From assembly GCA_016169945.1 (NCBI GenBank), contig JADLSH010000106.1:682001-746000 (forward strand): 64,000 bases of DNA, given 5' to 3'. Under the pieces are notes generated by a model, which did no database searches, was not told the DNA's origin, and saw only the letters and a program-made list of their open reading frames with translations. Source of the DNA: Trachythela sp. YZ-2020 (taxonomy: Eukaryota; Cnidaria; Anthozoa; Malacalcyonacea; Clavulariidae). Each line of letters opens with the position of its first letter. Positions within the stretch are counted from its first letter, which is position 1. Positions 1 through 12,324 of this stretch are shown here, one piece after another. Position numbers and translations under genes: made by a program.

Positions 1-236
1 CCAAGGATTCCGACAATGATCAAAGTGAAAATAACTGTGCAGTGGAATTCAAAGGTGCGTGGTGGTATCGTGCTTGTCATGCATCCAATTTGAATGGTCT
101 GTATCATTATGGGGCACATACTTCGTATGCTGATGGTATCAACTGGTTCCTCTTGAAAGGACATCACTATTCACTGAAATCAACATCGATGAAAACACGA
201 CCATACGAATTTGGGCTGAAAGATAGACTCAACTAA
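1..236 (+). CDS. Last exon of a fibrinogen-related (FReD) gene, 3' partial
   Basis: The reading frame that starts at base 3 encodes the C-terminal part of a fibrinogen-like globular domain and ends at a TAA at 234-236. The calcium-site stretch [12 protein letters not shown] is followed by [16 protein letters not shown] and the closing [12 protein letters not shown], all hallmarks of this fold. FReD proteins are usually secreted lectin-like or matrix molecules that bind acetylated glycans. The 5' boundary lies outside or at the window edge, so the signal peptide and any N-terminal domains are not visible. This is probably an upstream paralogue of the FReD gene at 43-60 kb, since it lies far upstream of that gene's first exons. 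The domain identity is very clear; the ligand is unknown. Confidence 0.93.
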   Translation, partial: KDSDNDQSENNCAVEFKGAWWYRACHASNLNGLYHYGAHTSYADGINWFLLKGHHYSLKSTSMKTRPYEFGLKDRLN

Positions 237-598
237 TAAATAACAGTAAAATGATTCCTCATATACTTAAACTGCACCCTCGTTCACGATTAGTACTGAC
301 ATACAGTATTACACAAAATCCGCAAGCCAGCGGAGGTGTTCGCCGTTAGCCCTGGGCGAGGGTACTAATTCTGCTTTCCCCCAGGAGAGCTACATTACGA
401 GAAATGTGAGACATTTTGCCACTGCGTTTGGTCAGCGGCTATTCACTTCACAATAGCATTCTATGGGGGATATTCCACCTGCGGAGGGCTTGTGTAGCAG
501 TAATTTCCCACTAATTGTGTACAATAAGTTCAATCTTTAGGACAAACCATGCATCAGTCGCACTTGAATTCAATATATGAATATATGTACGTTACACA
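237..598. other. Intergenic, no gene seen
   Basis: I see no supported coding region here. The stretch GGGCGAGGGTACTAATTC (about 355-372) recurs near 9675, so this is probably shared low-copy repeat sequence. Confidence 0.5.
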
Positions 599-1370
599 TT
601 GCCGGGAACACGGACGTATTTTCATGATCAGGAAGCTTGTTCCACAAATGCCACCCAAGTTTGGGCGCCCCAAACAGTTGAGTTGGTGAAAAAAGTAGAA
701 CGAGTTCAGAGGCGTGCAACAAAATATATTTTAAATGTTCCCTTTATTTGTGAGATGGAATACAGAGACCGACTCCTTGCAACTAGTTTGCTTCCTCTGA
801 GCTACTGGCACGAATACCTGGACGTAGTATTCTTCTATAAGGCAAATCACGACATTTTTAATATTGATAAAAAAATCCTTCCATTTCCTCAACCTCAGGG
901 TCAAGGACAGACAAGATCATTTAACCCCAACTCGCACAAATATAAAATTCCGACATACGAGACGTCAACCTATGAAAAATCTTACAAAATCCGAGCAACA
1001 AGAATATGGAACATACTTCCTAATCATATTACATCCAAAGACCGAACATTTTCAGAATTCAAGAATCTTCTTTTTAAGTACTATATTTTAGCATTAGAAA
1101 ATACATACGATGTTGAGGATTCCCGCACATCCAAAAGTGCGTAATGTAATTCCGCCCGGAGTTTAACGAACTCTCCATTGACATGTTGTTTTTAGACTTA
1201 ATGCAATGACTGTTGTTCAAGTATTGTTTATTGTGTGTGCTTAGTATACCTTGTAAATTGTTTTCGTATAACTATTGGGGCCGCTGTAATTGGCAATAGC
1301 TGTTATGGTTTCCCAGCCAATGAATGTATAAGTATATATGATGGCAAAGTAAATAAATAAATAAATAAAT
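599..1370 (+). mobile_element. 5'-truncated LINE, C-terminal RT region and 3' tail
   Basis: From about 640 to the stop at 1144 the frame encodes the conserved C-terminal region of a non-LTR retrotransposon polyprotein. It contains QVWAPQTVELVKKVERVQRR and, further on, the IRATRIWNILP motif. The same motifs occur in the minus-strand LINE at 4358-5161, so the two belong to one family. A short 3' UTR follows and ends in an (AAAT)n-type run at about 1349-1370, the usual microsatellite 3' end of CR1/L2-like LINEs. The endonuclease and RT palm are absent, so this is a dead 5'-truncated copy. The first codon of the open frame is not an ATG and has no meaning as a start. Confidence 0.85.
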
Positions 1371-3890
1371 GCATTGAATACATCTATAATGGCACAAAAC
1401 AAAATCTCGTTTGACGCCTGATATAACGAAGAAGGACTTTGGTATTAAACTTTAAATTCCAATTTATAATTTTCGAGCAACACAGACATTCTGATTTTAC
1501 GGCGAAATATATTTTGGAAATAGCCCGAAATACATATGAACGAAAATTACTGATTCAACACGAAAACAACGGTCATCAGCTAGATCATGCAAATCTCTTT
1601 GTTTTTCTATAGTAAGAGACCGGAAGCTATCCTTGCTAGTAAACAAAAAACATGGCTGTTCAAAGCGGCACGTAAAACTTATACTATATTTACGACACTT
1701 CGAACTACGAATGAGGCCGATTTTCAAATAATTTTGGAAATAGTTTGCCGTGGAATAAACACCGCATTTTTTTAGCTGTATTAACAGCTTAAACCTCACT
1801 GAGTTCATCCCGAGCTCCGCAGATTGCATCGCCTAAAAGGATGTCGACGAAGTTTTCCAACATGTATTCATTATTACTATATATTACACTGTATAATGCT
1901 GTAAATATACATCGATCGCGGGAAGTGCCTAGACATGGATAAATGCCGCGATTTTGCGTTAAAAATATTGCCTAAATATTCATGCCGCTACTATTATCGA
2001 GTTCCGCAACAATGAAATATTTTATCAAAATAAGTGAAAATTTGATATTATTATCAACTCGTATATAGTTTATCGTAAAATTTGGTCGCCATTTTAGGAC
2101 AATATGCGCATGTCCGTCGCCGTCTTTTCCGATATTTCTGGTAATGAGGGCAAACGGCCGTAGATTTGCCTCGTTAAATGTTGGATTTTGTTATACATAT
2201 TTAGGTATTATACATATTTAGCGTTGAATGCCACAAATTTGGTTTAACATGCAAGTATAGACTGAACTCAAAATCAGTTTCCTAATAACATAGTTTCTAT
2301 ACACTCTTGCCCGGTTGAGCCGCTATATTGAATTTTCAGTTCTGGTACGCTTCCTGAGCCGAATCAGCAATCTATATCTCGTATATCTATGGTATACACT
2401 AGTATAGTCAGCGTTTCCACTTGGAAATAAATTCCCTTCCGAAGGAACTTCCCTTATATATTATTTCTGTAATATGTATGTAATATGTTTTCTTTCTCAA
2501 TAATATGATTTTTTTGCTTTATTACGTCTATTTTAGTATGACGAGGACCAGTTTAAAGTAGGAAAGTTTTGGTTACGCTGCCAATTCCTGTACTGAATAT
2601 AACGATCGCACTTACGGAGAGCTGATAGAGCGACCCGATGCTAGTTAAACAGTTTAGATCAATCTATGGATTAATCTAATACGAACACTTCTGATCCTGC
2701 CACTGTCGAATATCACAGACACATAAAAAGGTTGATTTTACTGAAATGAATGATGGTTCGCGGAGTCGATAAACCACCGAGAGACTGTATATTGTAATCG
2801 TATTATCATAAATTTGTAACAATCAATAACAAACAATTCGATCTAAAATGAAATAAAGGATAACATGTAAGTAATGTCCACGACGTGCACAAATATCTGT
2901 CAAAACGCGCATATTTCGCGTGACCATTGAAGTACGCGACAATTACCGGAAGACTAAGTTCTAGTCTTTTCGATTATTTTGAATTTTAACGCACTTTTTA
3001 ACCTTTCCCAGAAGCCTATTGTGTCTGTTTTCGAAAAATACGGACTCTGCGAATTTATGTCTTGAGGTCTCGATCTATACCAAATTCGCAAAGGAAATCC
3101 TATTTTAAAAGTCATTATTGAAGCTTTAACGATCAATTTTTAACGGAAAATATGTACATCGACGCTCAAGAAGAAATATACCATGGTTTGCACTTTGCTC
3201 TTCATTGTTTGATTTGTTTACAGGCCAGTTAATTTTGTGATTAATTTTTGTTAGTTTCAAAGCTTTGATCTTGTTCTAACTCTTTCAAAGCGACCGGAAA
3301 CGCGCTGTATTTACGATCAGTTGTTTCAAATGTAAATATCTCCAGACGTGTTTACTCTCTGGCAACAGGACACGCGTCATTCAATAGTTTGTGAATTCCT
3401 CTTTTTAAGGATATCTGGTTTGTCCCGGTTCATATTTAGATATCCAAATTAATTTACATACATGTTCATAAATTATCTAAATTTTTTACAATTATTGTTG
3501 AATAAATCTGAATTGCCAGAGCAGGATTTATAATTTTCTTGCAAGTGTTACACACAAGTTGTAGCTCTTGTAAAAAGGAATATTACTGGAAAGTTTCCTT
3601 GCATTTGAAGAAGTAGAACTTTTTTATTTTTATTTTTTGAAATTCGCATACAAATGAGCGAAATCGTTGAAATTAATCCCCGCACGCCTCTGCCCGCACG
3701 CGATATAAATTATGAAATGCCATATAAGGTCAGTCTTGATTGCTATAAACCAATGAAAATCCGCCATCTAGGCAATGACATCACGAGGAATCGATTGCCG
3801 GTACTTTCAAAGCGATAGGGTCCAAGGTCACAGAGATTTAGCTTTCCGAAATTGTCCGAGCGTGCGCCGACAATACCGGGCTTCACAACA
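1371..3890. other. Gene-free stretch
   Basis: Both strands are AT-rich and stop-dense. The longest open frame (minus strand, 1497-1829) has no recognisable motif and is overlapped by an equally featureless plus-strand frame. I see nothing to annotate. Confidence 0.5.
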
Positions 3891-3897
3891 AAGCAGC

Positions 3898-4020
3898 GCT
3901 TCCACTTTGAAGGAAATTTCCTTTTGAAAGGAAATTTTTGAAAAGTGAAGGAAATTTGAAGGAAATAAATTTTGAGGGAAATGTGAAGGAAATTCTAGAA
4001 AAACAAAGGAAATTGGTAAT
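3898..4020. repeat. GGAAATTT-rich imperfect tandem repeat
   Basis: Variants of AAGGAAATTT recur about nine times within 120 bases with irregular spacing. A C/T-rich counterpart occurs near 10250-10350. This is low-complexity sequence without a visible function. Confidence 0.6.
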
Positions 4021-4357
4021 ATTTAATTTTAAATTTTTTTTATTTTACAAGTTTTGCCATTGAGAAATAAAGATATACATATAGTACTTTAAAAAAATGC
4101 ACTTAAACAGGATGGCTGGAATTACCACACAGAGAAGAAGTTCTCCAATAACGGGGTTCCACTGAAACAGTAATTGTACAATAAACATTGAGAAGTGAGA
4201 CAAACATTAGGACAAACTAGTCAACATACTGACAAACAAACAGACGACAAATGAAACAATGGAAATTAGCGGGTTGTTAACAAACAAGTAAACAAACAGA
4301 CAAATAATAACATTTGACAAAAAACGTTAACGAACGAGACAATCCGCAAATTGATCA

Positions 4358-6550
4358 TTAGCAACATGGTTTCGTTGACAAGCTAGTTAACGAACTAGCT
4401 GTGTGACATTTCACACATACAGACTTAAATGTCCTCGGATCTTCAGGATTGTAGATCACATTAGTATATTCAATGTAGAGTTTCATTAGAGACTCTTTGA
4501 ATGAAATAAGAGTTTTGGTGGTGTCTCTAATGGTGCAAGGAAGCGTGTTCCATACGTTTGCAGCTCTGATATAATAGCTGTTTTTGAAACTAACAGTTCG
4601 GCACTTCTCTACATTTAGTGTGGTACCATTGTTCGCATGAACATTTCTCGTTTCTCGGACCTGGACCTTGATGGATATGTTACTGTCGGAGTTATTTATG
4701 ATGCACTTAAAAAGATACACCATATCTAAGTACTCGTGCCAGTAACATATACGAATGATACTGATGGTCTGCAATCTAACTTTGTACGATATATCTGTTT
4801 GGTGCGGCAATGATAATATAAATTTTGTAGCACGACGTTGTATACGTTCGATGATCAAGATGTTTTTGACCGACTGTGGTGCCCATACTTGACTACCGTA
4901 AGCCAGCTGACTTCGAACCATGGTCAGATAAAGTACCTTGCGAATTATTTGGTTACGAATGTCGAATGCCGTTCGCTTCACAATATCTAGCATCTTGTTA
5001 GCTTTTGCCGAAATCTCCTGCACCTGCCTGTTCCATTTGAGATCACTGGTGATAGTCATGCCAAGATCTTTCTGGCTGACGGATTGTTTGACGGAGTAGC
5101 GGATAATGTGTACTGTGTCATGACCGGTTGATGACTTCTTGTAGTATGCAATACTCCACACTTGGTTTAATTGATATCCATTCTCCAGTCATTACACCAA
5201 TTGGCAATGCTATTCATATCCGATTGCATAATTTCATTATCTTCGACAGTTTGAATAGGTCGGTGGCATTTGGGGTCATCAGCAAACATTGCTACGGTAG
5301 TATCTTGCGAGACAGGCTCAGGAAGATTATTACCAAAGATAACAAAGAGAAGTGGTCCAAGAATTGACCCCTGATGAACTCCAGAAAGTACTGGAAGAGG
5401 TTGAGATGTCACACCAAGTACAGTGACTCTCTGGAATCCAGAAAGATAATCCTTGAACCAACAAAGAAGATTTCCTCTAATACCAAAGTTGTGGAGCTTC
5501 ACCAGCAGGAGGTCATGACTAACTTTGTCAAATACTTTTGCAAAGTCGAGGTAAATGGTGTCAACTTGGCCTTTCTTCCGAAGTACGCTGTGGATCTCGT
5601 GGACAACATGCAACAATTTAGAGGTAGTTGATTTACTTCTCAGGTAACCATGTTGTAGTTCATAAAGTTGGTCTGAGACGTGGTCTATAAGTTTATTGTA
5701 GATGCAACGTTCAAAGACTTTCGAGATTAAAGATAAGAGCGATATTGGTCTGTAGTTAGTGACTTCATGGTAATTGGACTGATGTTTGATAGTTTCCACT
5801 CCGAAGGCAGTTTACAAGAAGTCAACCTCTTGTTGAAGAGTTCACATAAAGATGGACTGATGTTGGCTGCGCAGTTTTTAAGCAATGACGCTGGGATTTT
5901 ATCAGGACCAGTAGCTTTGTCTTCGTCAAGAGCTCTAAGCACGAGGCAGACTTCTTCATCAGTTAGAGTAAGGTATGAGATGATAGTCAGGGATATCGAA
6001 TCGTCTAGAGTAGCAACAGTGAAAGATTGGTCATTACTAGGATCGGAGGGTGTAAATACAGAGAAGAAGTACCGGTTTAACAGGTTAGCAATATCAACTG
6101 GATTTTCGGCTGTTGATGAAGTCGAGTCCTTTTTAGTCCATGACATTTTACTGGGAATGTTTGAGTGTTTGGATGTAGACTTGAAGACTGACCAGAACTT
6201 GTTACTGTTCGATTTTAATAGATGGAAGTCTTTGAAAGTACTGTTTTCGCTTAGCTCTGACTAATGATTTTGCAGATCGTCGGAGCTAGCGAAACTTTTC
6301 CCAGAGACTAGCACGAGTCTTTTTTTAAGAGAAGATGTCTCACTTCACCGTCAATCCACGGGGAAGTGTTACGCCGTTCGAAAGTTTTCAGTGGAATATA
6401 TTTGGCAGCAACACCAAGGAAGAGGTCCTTCCATCGTTCCCAATCGGTGTTAAGATCTGAAGACTCGTTTGCAGTGATCAAGGGCATCTCGTAGGCCTGA
6501 CCAATCAGTGAGACCAGTGTATCATTCCTAGACATTCTCATTTCTATCAA
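4358..6550 (-). pseudogene. LINE reverse transcriptase region, degenerate
   Basis: Successive minus-strand frames encode a CR1/L2-like RT: the DKATGPDKIPASLL finger region (5727-6146), the palm with GVHQGSILGPLLF and the catalytic box MFADD (5167-5799), then the thumb and C-terminal region with QVWAPQSV (4358-5161). The pieces are joined by a frame change near 5760 and a stop near 5165, so no full-length product is possible. The region 6308-6550 encodes the linker upstream of RT. It forms one element with the endonuclease part at 7690-8788, which has been separated from it by a Penelope-like insertion. FADD instead of YADD is normal for this clade. It is a dead copy. Confidence 0.9.
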
Positions 6551-7685
6551 TGGTTATAGGCTGAGCACATCTGTCTTTTACAAGCCTACTGACTCCCACA
6601 GCTATCTTCTCTTCTCATCCTGTCATCCTAAGCACACTAAAACCGCTATCCCTTACTCTCAATTCTTACGTCTTCGTCGCCTCTGCAGTGAAGACGACGA
6701 CTTCGATGCCAAATGTTCAGAAATGAGAAGCTTTTTTTGTGAATCGTGGTTATCCTTCCCACCTTTTAGATACTGCCCTTAACAAGGCCTCCCTTATTCC
6801 CCGTTCAGACACCTTAAGAGAACCTTCGGTTGCAATTTCTAATCAAAAAGTACCTTTAGTTTTAACCTTTCATCACTTCAGGGACATCATTTGCCGGAAT
6901 TTTAATCTAGTTAAAAATGACCCTGCAACGTCTTCCATTTTCTCCGAGACCCAACTAGTCTCCTTTCGACACAGTAAAAACATCCGGGAAACCCTAGTGC
7001 ACAGCTCACTGCGACAGGACTCTGTGTCACCAGCTGGCACTGTTTCCTGTGGTAGTGCTAAGTGCTAAGAGCTACACTTGTAAGCATTTAAACCTCGCCA
7101 CCTGTATTTCGGCTCCAAAATCTCAGTTTGTCATCAAGCACAGTTTCACGTGCATCTCCTCCAACCTCGTTTACTGCATCTCTTGCAGCAAATGTGGCTT
7201 GCTCTACATCGGAGAGACTGGAAGACGTTTAGGCGATAGGTTTGCTGAGCACTTGCGTGATGTTAAGAACAATGTGCACAAGCGTCTCATTTTTTTGAAC
7301 TTGGCACCATTCAGCCTGATGGTATCAATGAGCGCCTCTCCTCCATCTAGCTCATTCTTTTCTCTTAAATACTTCTTATATACTTTCCTCTATATCCCCT
7401 CTTCCATTCCCTTGTACGACATTTATAGCGCTTTGATAAGTGTAACGCCTGTGCGCAGGCCTTCTACCCTATAATCGGGCCGAAGCCTGCACGCTGTCTA
7501 TATCTTTACATATTAATTATATTTTGTTATGATTGTTATGACTATTTCATTGGTTAATATTTTATTCACGTGACAGCTTTTATAGCGTTGCTATAAAAGC
7601 TGATGTAATGTGTTTATCTGTCTACTAAATTCTCCTGACGAAGGGCTTTAGCTCGAAACGTCGAGATTTTGTTTATACCTTTTAG
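6551..7685 (+). mobile_element. Penelope-like element 3' fragment inserted in a LINE
   Basis: Plus-strand frames encode the C-terminal RT extension of a Penelope-like element (around 6560-7020, with SQFLRLRRLCSEDDDFDAKC) and then a GIY-YIG-type endonuclease start (VYCISCSKCGLLYIGETGRR, about 7155-7260). The frame shifts near 7040 and again near 7280, so the copy is dead. The RT catalytic core is missing. The fragment interrupts the minus-strand LINE: LINE coding resumes immediately on both sides, at 6550 and about 7690. A hammerhead-like motif lies just inside its 3' end, as known for this retroelement class. Exact boundaries come from where LINE coding stops and are good to about 10 bases. 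Confidence 0.82.
7625..7672 (+). ncRNA. Hammerhead-like ribozyme motif in PLE 3' end
   Basis: The core CTGACGA (7635-7641) is followed by stem II GGGC/GCTC with a TTTA loop, then GAAA (7655-7658) and CGTC, with predicted cleavage after GTC at 7662. Stem I can form between TAAATTCTC upstream and GAGATTTTG downstream, with one mismatch. An extra A lies between the core and stem II, and stem III is only 1-2 bp, so single-copy self-cleavage may be weak. Penelope-like elements are known to carry minimal hammerheads of this sort. Confidence 0.55.
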
Positions 7686-7689
7686 GCAC

Positions 7690-8788
7690 ACGCGAAGCAA
7701 CCCTCAATTTGAAAGTTAAAAACAGTTCTTTTGTCAAATCCTGTTAATTTGGTGTGAAGTTGAAAGTCAAAGAACGTTAGACGGTGGTCACTAGAGAGGT
7801 CTATTGATTTGCTGAGACACACGAAAAATTGACAATATTTTCTGGAGTGGTTGTTAGGACAAGGTCTATAATATTGTTTATTCTGGTTGGGTACATATTT
7901 ACTTGATGTAAGAGTAAGTCAAAGGTGATTTCTCTGAATTTAGAAGATCCAACCGAAGTACTTACTTCCGAAATACTAGGTACAAGATTAATTAGAGTTC
8001 CAAGTTAAATCTGGGAAATTGAAATCTCCAGCGATAAGGACTTTGTCATAGTGTGAAGTTTGTTGTAGAAATGCCGTGAACAACATGAGCCATTCGTCTA
8101 GGTCGCAACTAGGTGGTCGGTAACAGACGCACACAAGAGATTTTTTGGTGTTTGTCAGTTCCACTTCGAGTGCAATTATCTCTAAACGATCTGACCAGTT
8201 TGGGCAAATTTTATTTGCAATCAATCTGTTGTACACGATATCTTCACGTAACGCTATGTGAACTCCGCCGCCGCGTTTGTCAGCAGCCCGGTCTTTTCTT
8301 ATGACATGGTAACCATTCGGTAATATTTCACTATTCATGAAATTGTCAGTTAACCATGTCTCCGTTACCAGTATCAAATCAAGTTTCTCAGTATAGACCA
8401 AATCTTGGAAAGACTTAAAGTTGTTGGTTAAAGTTCCATCAGGTAACTTGGTTGTACTTCGAATACTCTGTGCATTGAAAGAAACACACCGAAATAGTCG
8501 ATTATTGGTGGGTCCCGGATTAATGGTAACGTCTCCAGACAATAAGATACACATGAGTAGGTGTATATTATTGTTTTTGATTTTAAACTGCAGCCCATAA
8601 CGATAGTAAGAAGACAATTTGCATTTCCTTAAGACAATATCGCGCGTTGATGTCCATATAAAACTTAGTCTATCAGGTATGGATATTAGATCTGATGAGA
8701 TAATAAAATTCCCAGGCGTTGAAGTGGTGTCGAGTGAAGGTAGTACAGTTAAAGATATTGATAGTAACCAAATATTTACAAAAACCAA
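7690..8788 (-). pseudogene. LINE 5' half: TM leader, 2A-like motif and APE endonuclease
   Basis: The frame starting at ATG 8788 has a hydrophobic N-terminal segment, then the motif LSGDVTINPGP (near 8530), which resembles a ribosome-skipping 2A site, then an AP-type endonuclease. SFNAQSIRS, ILVTETWL and the catalytic GDFNFPDLTW are visible; the GDFN motif is typical of the LINE endonuclease. A TAA stops this frame at 7988, but homologous coding continues in the same frame (SISEVSTSVGSSKFREITFDL and, after a further frame change, SIDLSSDHRLTFFDF) to about 7690. The RT half continues at 6550 beyond the Penelope insertion. It is degenerate and presumably immobile. Confidence 0.87.
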
Positions 8789-11700
8789 CCAGCTGTTGAA
8801 CTAAACATACTTCAGCCGTTCGGCGAGGTTAAAGGCGAGGTTTTAAATTCAGTTCGTATTAGTTCTGACAAGAATATAATTTGACTGAGGTTGATTATGG
8901 GTTGATCGGGATAAGATACATATTTTTGCCATTTGACGCACTGGGGAATTCCCTTAAACGTGTGAGTTCGTATTAATACTAATATGAAAAAGTATTAAGT
9001 TACACCGCGCTACAACACAAAAGGTATCATAGATGACTTGATGTTGAGTGTAACTGGATAAATAAGATGTCAAAATGAACCGCAAAGTACCAACGACTTG
9101 AATATGTCGATGAATTATAGAATATAACAAATGACAATCAGATCAGCACGTATAAAGTTGTTGCCAGGGTAACTCAAGACAGACGCCGCGAATTATTTAA
9201 AAATTTCCAACGGTCAAAATAACGCCAACACGATTATAGTAAAATTCTGTTCATCCAAATAGATAAAAAACTTGACACAGTATGGGGAACACAATTCACA
9301 GTTCGAATAAAAGTTTTCAAACAAGTCCAGCAAGCATATAAGTCAAGATATCCAAAGTATACCAAAGGCAAAGTTGATAAGTTGTAGTTGCACTGTAGAC
9401 ACACTATTAACTGTGGCACGTATGATAACACAATCCAAAATATATCAATGTAACTGCAAATTCACAGCCCAAAAGTTATATCCAAAGAACAACGAGAAGA
9501 TTAACTATAATTTACTACAAAAATAGAGGTGATTTGAAGTATTTTCAGGTAGAATTTTGTCGAAATATCCTTAGTATATACCGCCGTGGTACTCTTGTTA
9601 CAAACAAATTTAAAATATATTTTGAAAATAAAGCGTAAAATAAGCCGAAGCACCGTTCCGGGCGATAGCCCGAGGCGAGGGTACTAATTCCGCTCGGCTA
9701 TTTATTACACCCGGAAAAAAAAGAAAGCTATACGAAACCAAAGTTCCTGGTGTGTGGCTATGTTTCAGGGGTGTCATGGGTGAACGCTTTCGCGAATTTC
9801 CTGAAATATCATTGTTGTTTTAAAAACTGTTGCTTTATATAAATAGTCAGTCTCGTTTAATTCCAGTTTAAGTATCCTATATTTTATGTTACAAAAAGCT
9901 ATAAATTAAAAGGAAAGCGGAACCATTTTTGCGAGAGAATTGTATACTTTCAACCGCAAGATTTCATTTCAAAAAGGAATTTATAGGTAAATGCAGTTTT
10001 GTTTTATGAACTTTACGAAACGTTTTATGTTGAACGGACGGTTGAATTTTTCAAATTTACATTAAAATAAAATATTAGAATGCATAATAACATACCTACA
10101 TGATATATTTCAGTATTCTATTGTTAAAACCATTAATATTTTAACTACATTGCCGGTTTTGTAGTGTAATTTGTACGCTGAAAACTGCAAAAGAAATTTT
10201 CTTACTGATCGTGAAATGTTGCCATGACTACAGTGTTTCCACAGTTTAAAACAAATTTCCATTGAGTTTATCCTTGGAAAAATCCTTAAAATCCTTTATA
10301 TAATTCCTTTATATTTAAATTTTCTTCCAGTTTTCCTTTGTTTTCCTTCCAAACTATTACGTATACAGTAATATGATTACAATTGTCATCGCACATTTGA
10401 GATGAACGGAAACACTAAATTAGTATTTACGTAAAGTACTCCATTTACATGGTAATATCCTTTGGAGGAGGGGGGGGGGGGTAGGGGAATTCAATATTGT
10501 TTTCCCAGCCAAAATTTTGTCTGAAACCGAGATATAAACAGACTCGGTCAGTAGGCCACTAATTTACCGAATGCCATTTCCAGTAGTAAAAATTTTGGTG
10601 CAACTGCCATATTTTCCAGTTAAGCAATTAAAAAACCCAACCCGACTAAGTCTATTCTGGTTTTGAACAAATCATCCTTTGCATGCAGATTTTGCAACGA
10701 AAAGCTTAGAAATGTTTAGGAACTGTCGTTGTTTAGCTGTGGCGAGGGGTTGCTGCATGCATGTATTTCTAGTTTAAGCTTAAAACCATTCTGTGAGTAG
10801 CCGTCTTTACATGTACACAAGGAATGCATTAACTTTCTGGGCAAATTTGGAGAAGCATTTCCAGTTAATCTGGTTATACATCGTCAGTCTACAGCAAAGC
10901 AAGTTTATTCATGGATCTGACAATTTGTCGGACTACACTTGTAATCTTTACACTGGTTACTGATGATCAATAATTTTCCCACTGTGCACTAAGAAAGAAG
11001 CAGGCAACTGATAGTAAATGTATATTCTGTTGTAACAGGTTGAGGGTCAGCATGGAATTGAGTGTTAGCAAGGGGAAGGTGTTTTTTGACTTGGGTGATC
11101 TGAGTTAGTTGTTTGAAATGGAGGGTGGAGTTACATCATTCTTTTATGAAACCGTCAATTAATATACATTGCAAGTATTATTTGTTATTGAAACAGTGAC
11201 ATTTAAGTGTTTTCACACTTCTATACTCTTGGGCTTGCATTGCTCAGGGTTTTGCTGCACTGATAAAATGACAAATTTAATCAACCAAGCAGCATAAACG
11301 TGATGGGTCAAGAGTTGAAATGCAAATACAGTTACCTTTAGCTAAACGGCTAAATTGATAAATCCTACTTTAAACCTCTTCCAGGTTGAGCTAAATCAAT
11401 CTGTGTAACTGATATCATTGCCATTTGGGCTAGCCAAGTTAATGAATTAATGAAAAAATTGTATGGCGTATGTGATAGACTTGATATCAGTTGGATCTTT
11501 AACAATTTGCACTCATGATTGAAAATATTTAGGTAGGTGTAAGAGCTTCGAATATATTTTTCTATATATATTTCTTCGATAACAAGCGCACATACAATGT
11601 TTATTTCATTCAAAAAACAATTTACTACATTGAGCTGGTATATCACATAGCTCAGGGGAGTGGGAAGTAAGGAAACTCACTTATGTCAGGGGCCTACCAA

Positions 11701-11865
11701 AGTAAATGTTATTGCGGTACCAATGGCACCATGAAACTAGTGCGTCCGGAGACACTTCCTCCTGCAGACATGTTCCACCTCTGAAATGGCATTTTCAGCA
11801 ATTTTGGAGTTCTGTTTTGCAAAACATTAAACAGTTTGTAAACTAAGGTTGATAATTGATTACAC
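8789..11865. other. Gene-free stretch
   Basis: The first several hundred bases may be the 5' UTR of the minus-strand LINE. The remainder has no convincing coding potential on either strand. A run of 12 G lies at 10470-10481. GGCGAGGGTACTAATTCCGC near 9675 echoes the sequence near 355. Otherwise I see nothing. Confidence 0.5.
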
Positions 11866-12060
11866 TAATACAATACAATACAATACAATACAATACAATA
11901 CAATACAATACAATACAATACAATACAATACAATACAATACAATACAATACAATACAATACAATACAATACAATACAATACAATACAATACAATACAATA
12001 CAATACAATACAATACAATACAATACAATACAATACAATACAATACAATACAATACAATA
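11866..12060 (-). repeat. (TATTG)n LINE tail, expanded, about 38 units
   Basis: Near-perfect 5-bp repeats, CAATA on the plus strand, run to the left edge of the 8.2 kb element. About four more units lie on its right side (20261-20280), directly next to the 3' end of a minus-strand LINE. Read on the minus strand they are a (TATTG)n microsatellite tail, the normal 3' end of CR1/L2-like LINEs. Open frames across the repeat are artefacts. Confidence 0.93.
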
Positions 12061-12097
12061 AGTAGTAGTGTAGGTACCGATCGAGCCTTATTTTTAG

Positions 12098-12232
12098 GGG
12101 GGAGCAGGGGGGAGCAAGGGGGGAGCACGTCATTAAAAATTCAAACATCATTAGCATATGGAACATTAACAAACAGGGGGGAGCAGCGTCATTAACAGGG
12201 GGGAGCAGCGTCATTAACAGGGGGGCGCACTA
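12098..12232 (+). repeat. Left subterminal G-run repeats
   Basis: GGGGGGAGCA recurs five times, partly as GGGGGGAGCAGCGTCATTAA units. Such arrays could be binding sites or could form quadruplexes. The matching array is at 19965-20225. Confidence 0.8.
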
Positions 12233-12324
12233 ATTAGTATGCAAGGGGGCCGCAAACACTAGCATATAGGGGCGCAGGGGGCCGCGAACGCAACTCATCA
12301 TAAACATAATTATGTATTGACATC

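Noticed and set aside
1497..1829. 110-codon minus-strand frame as a gene
   Set aside because: No motif, no splice or start context, and overlapped by a featureless frame on the other strand.
11843..12214. Long open frames on both strands across the CAATA repeat
   Set aside because: A 5-bp repeat without stops gives periodic artificial peptides in every frame; there is no gene.
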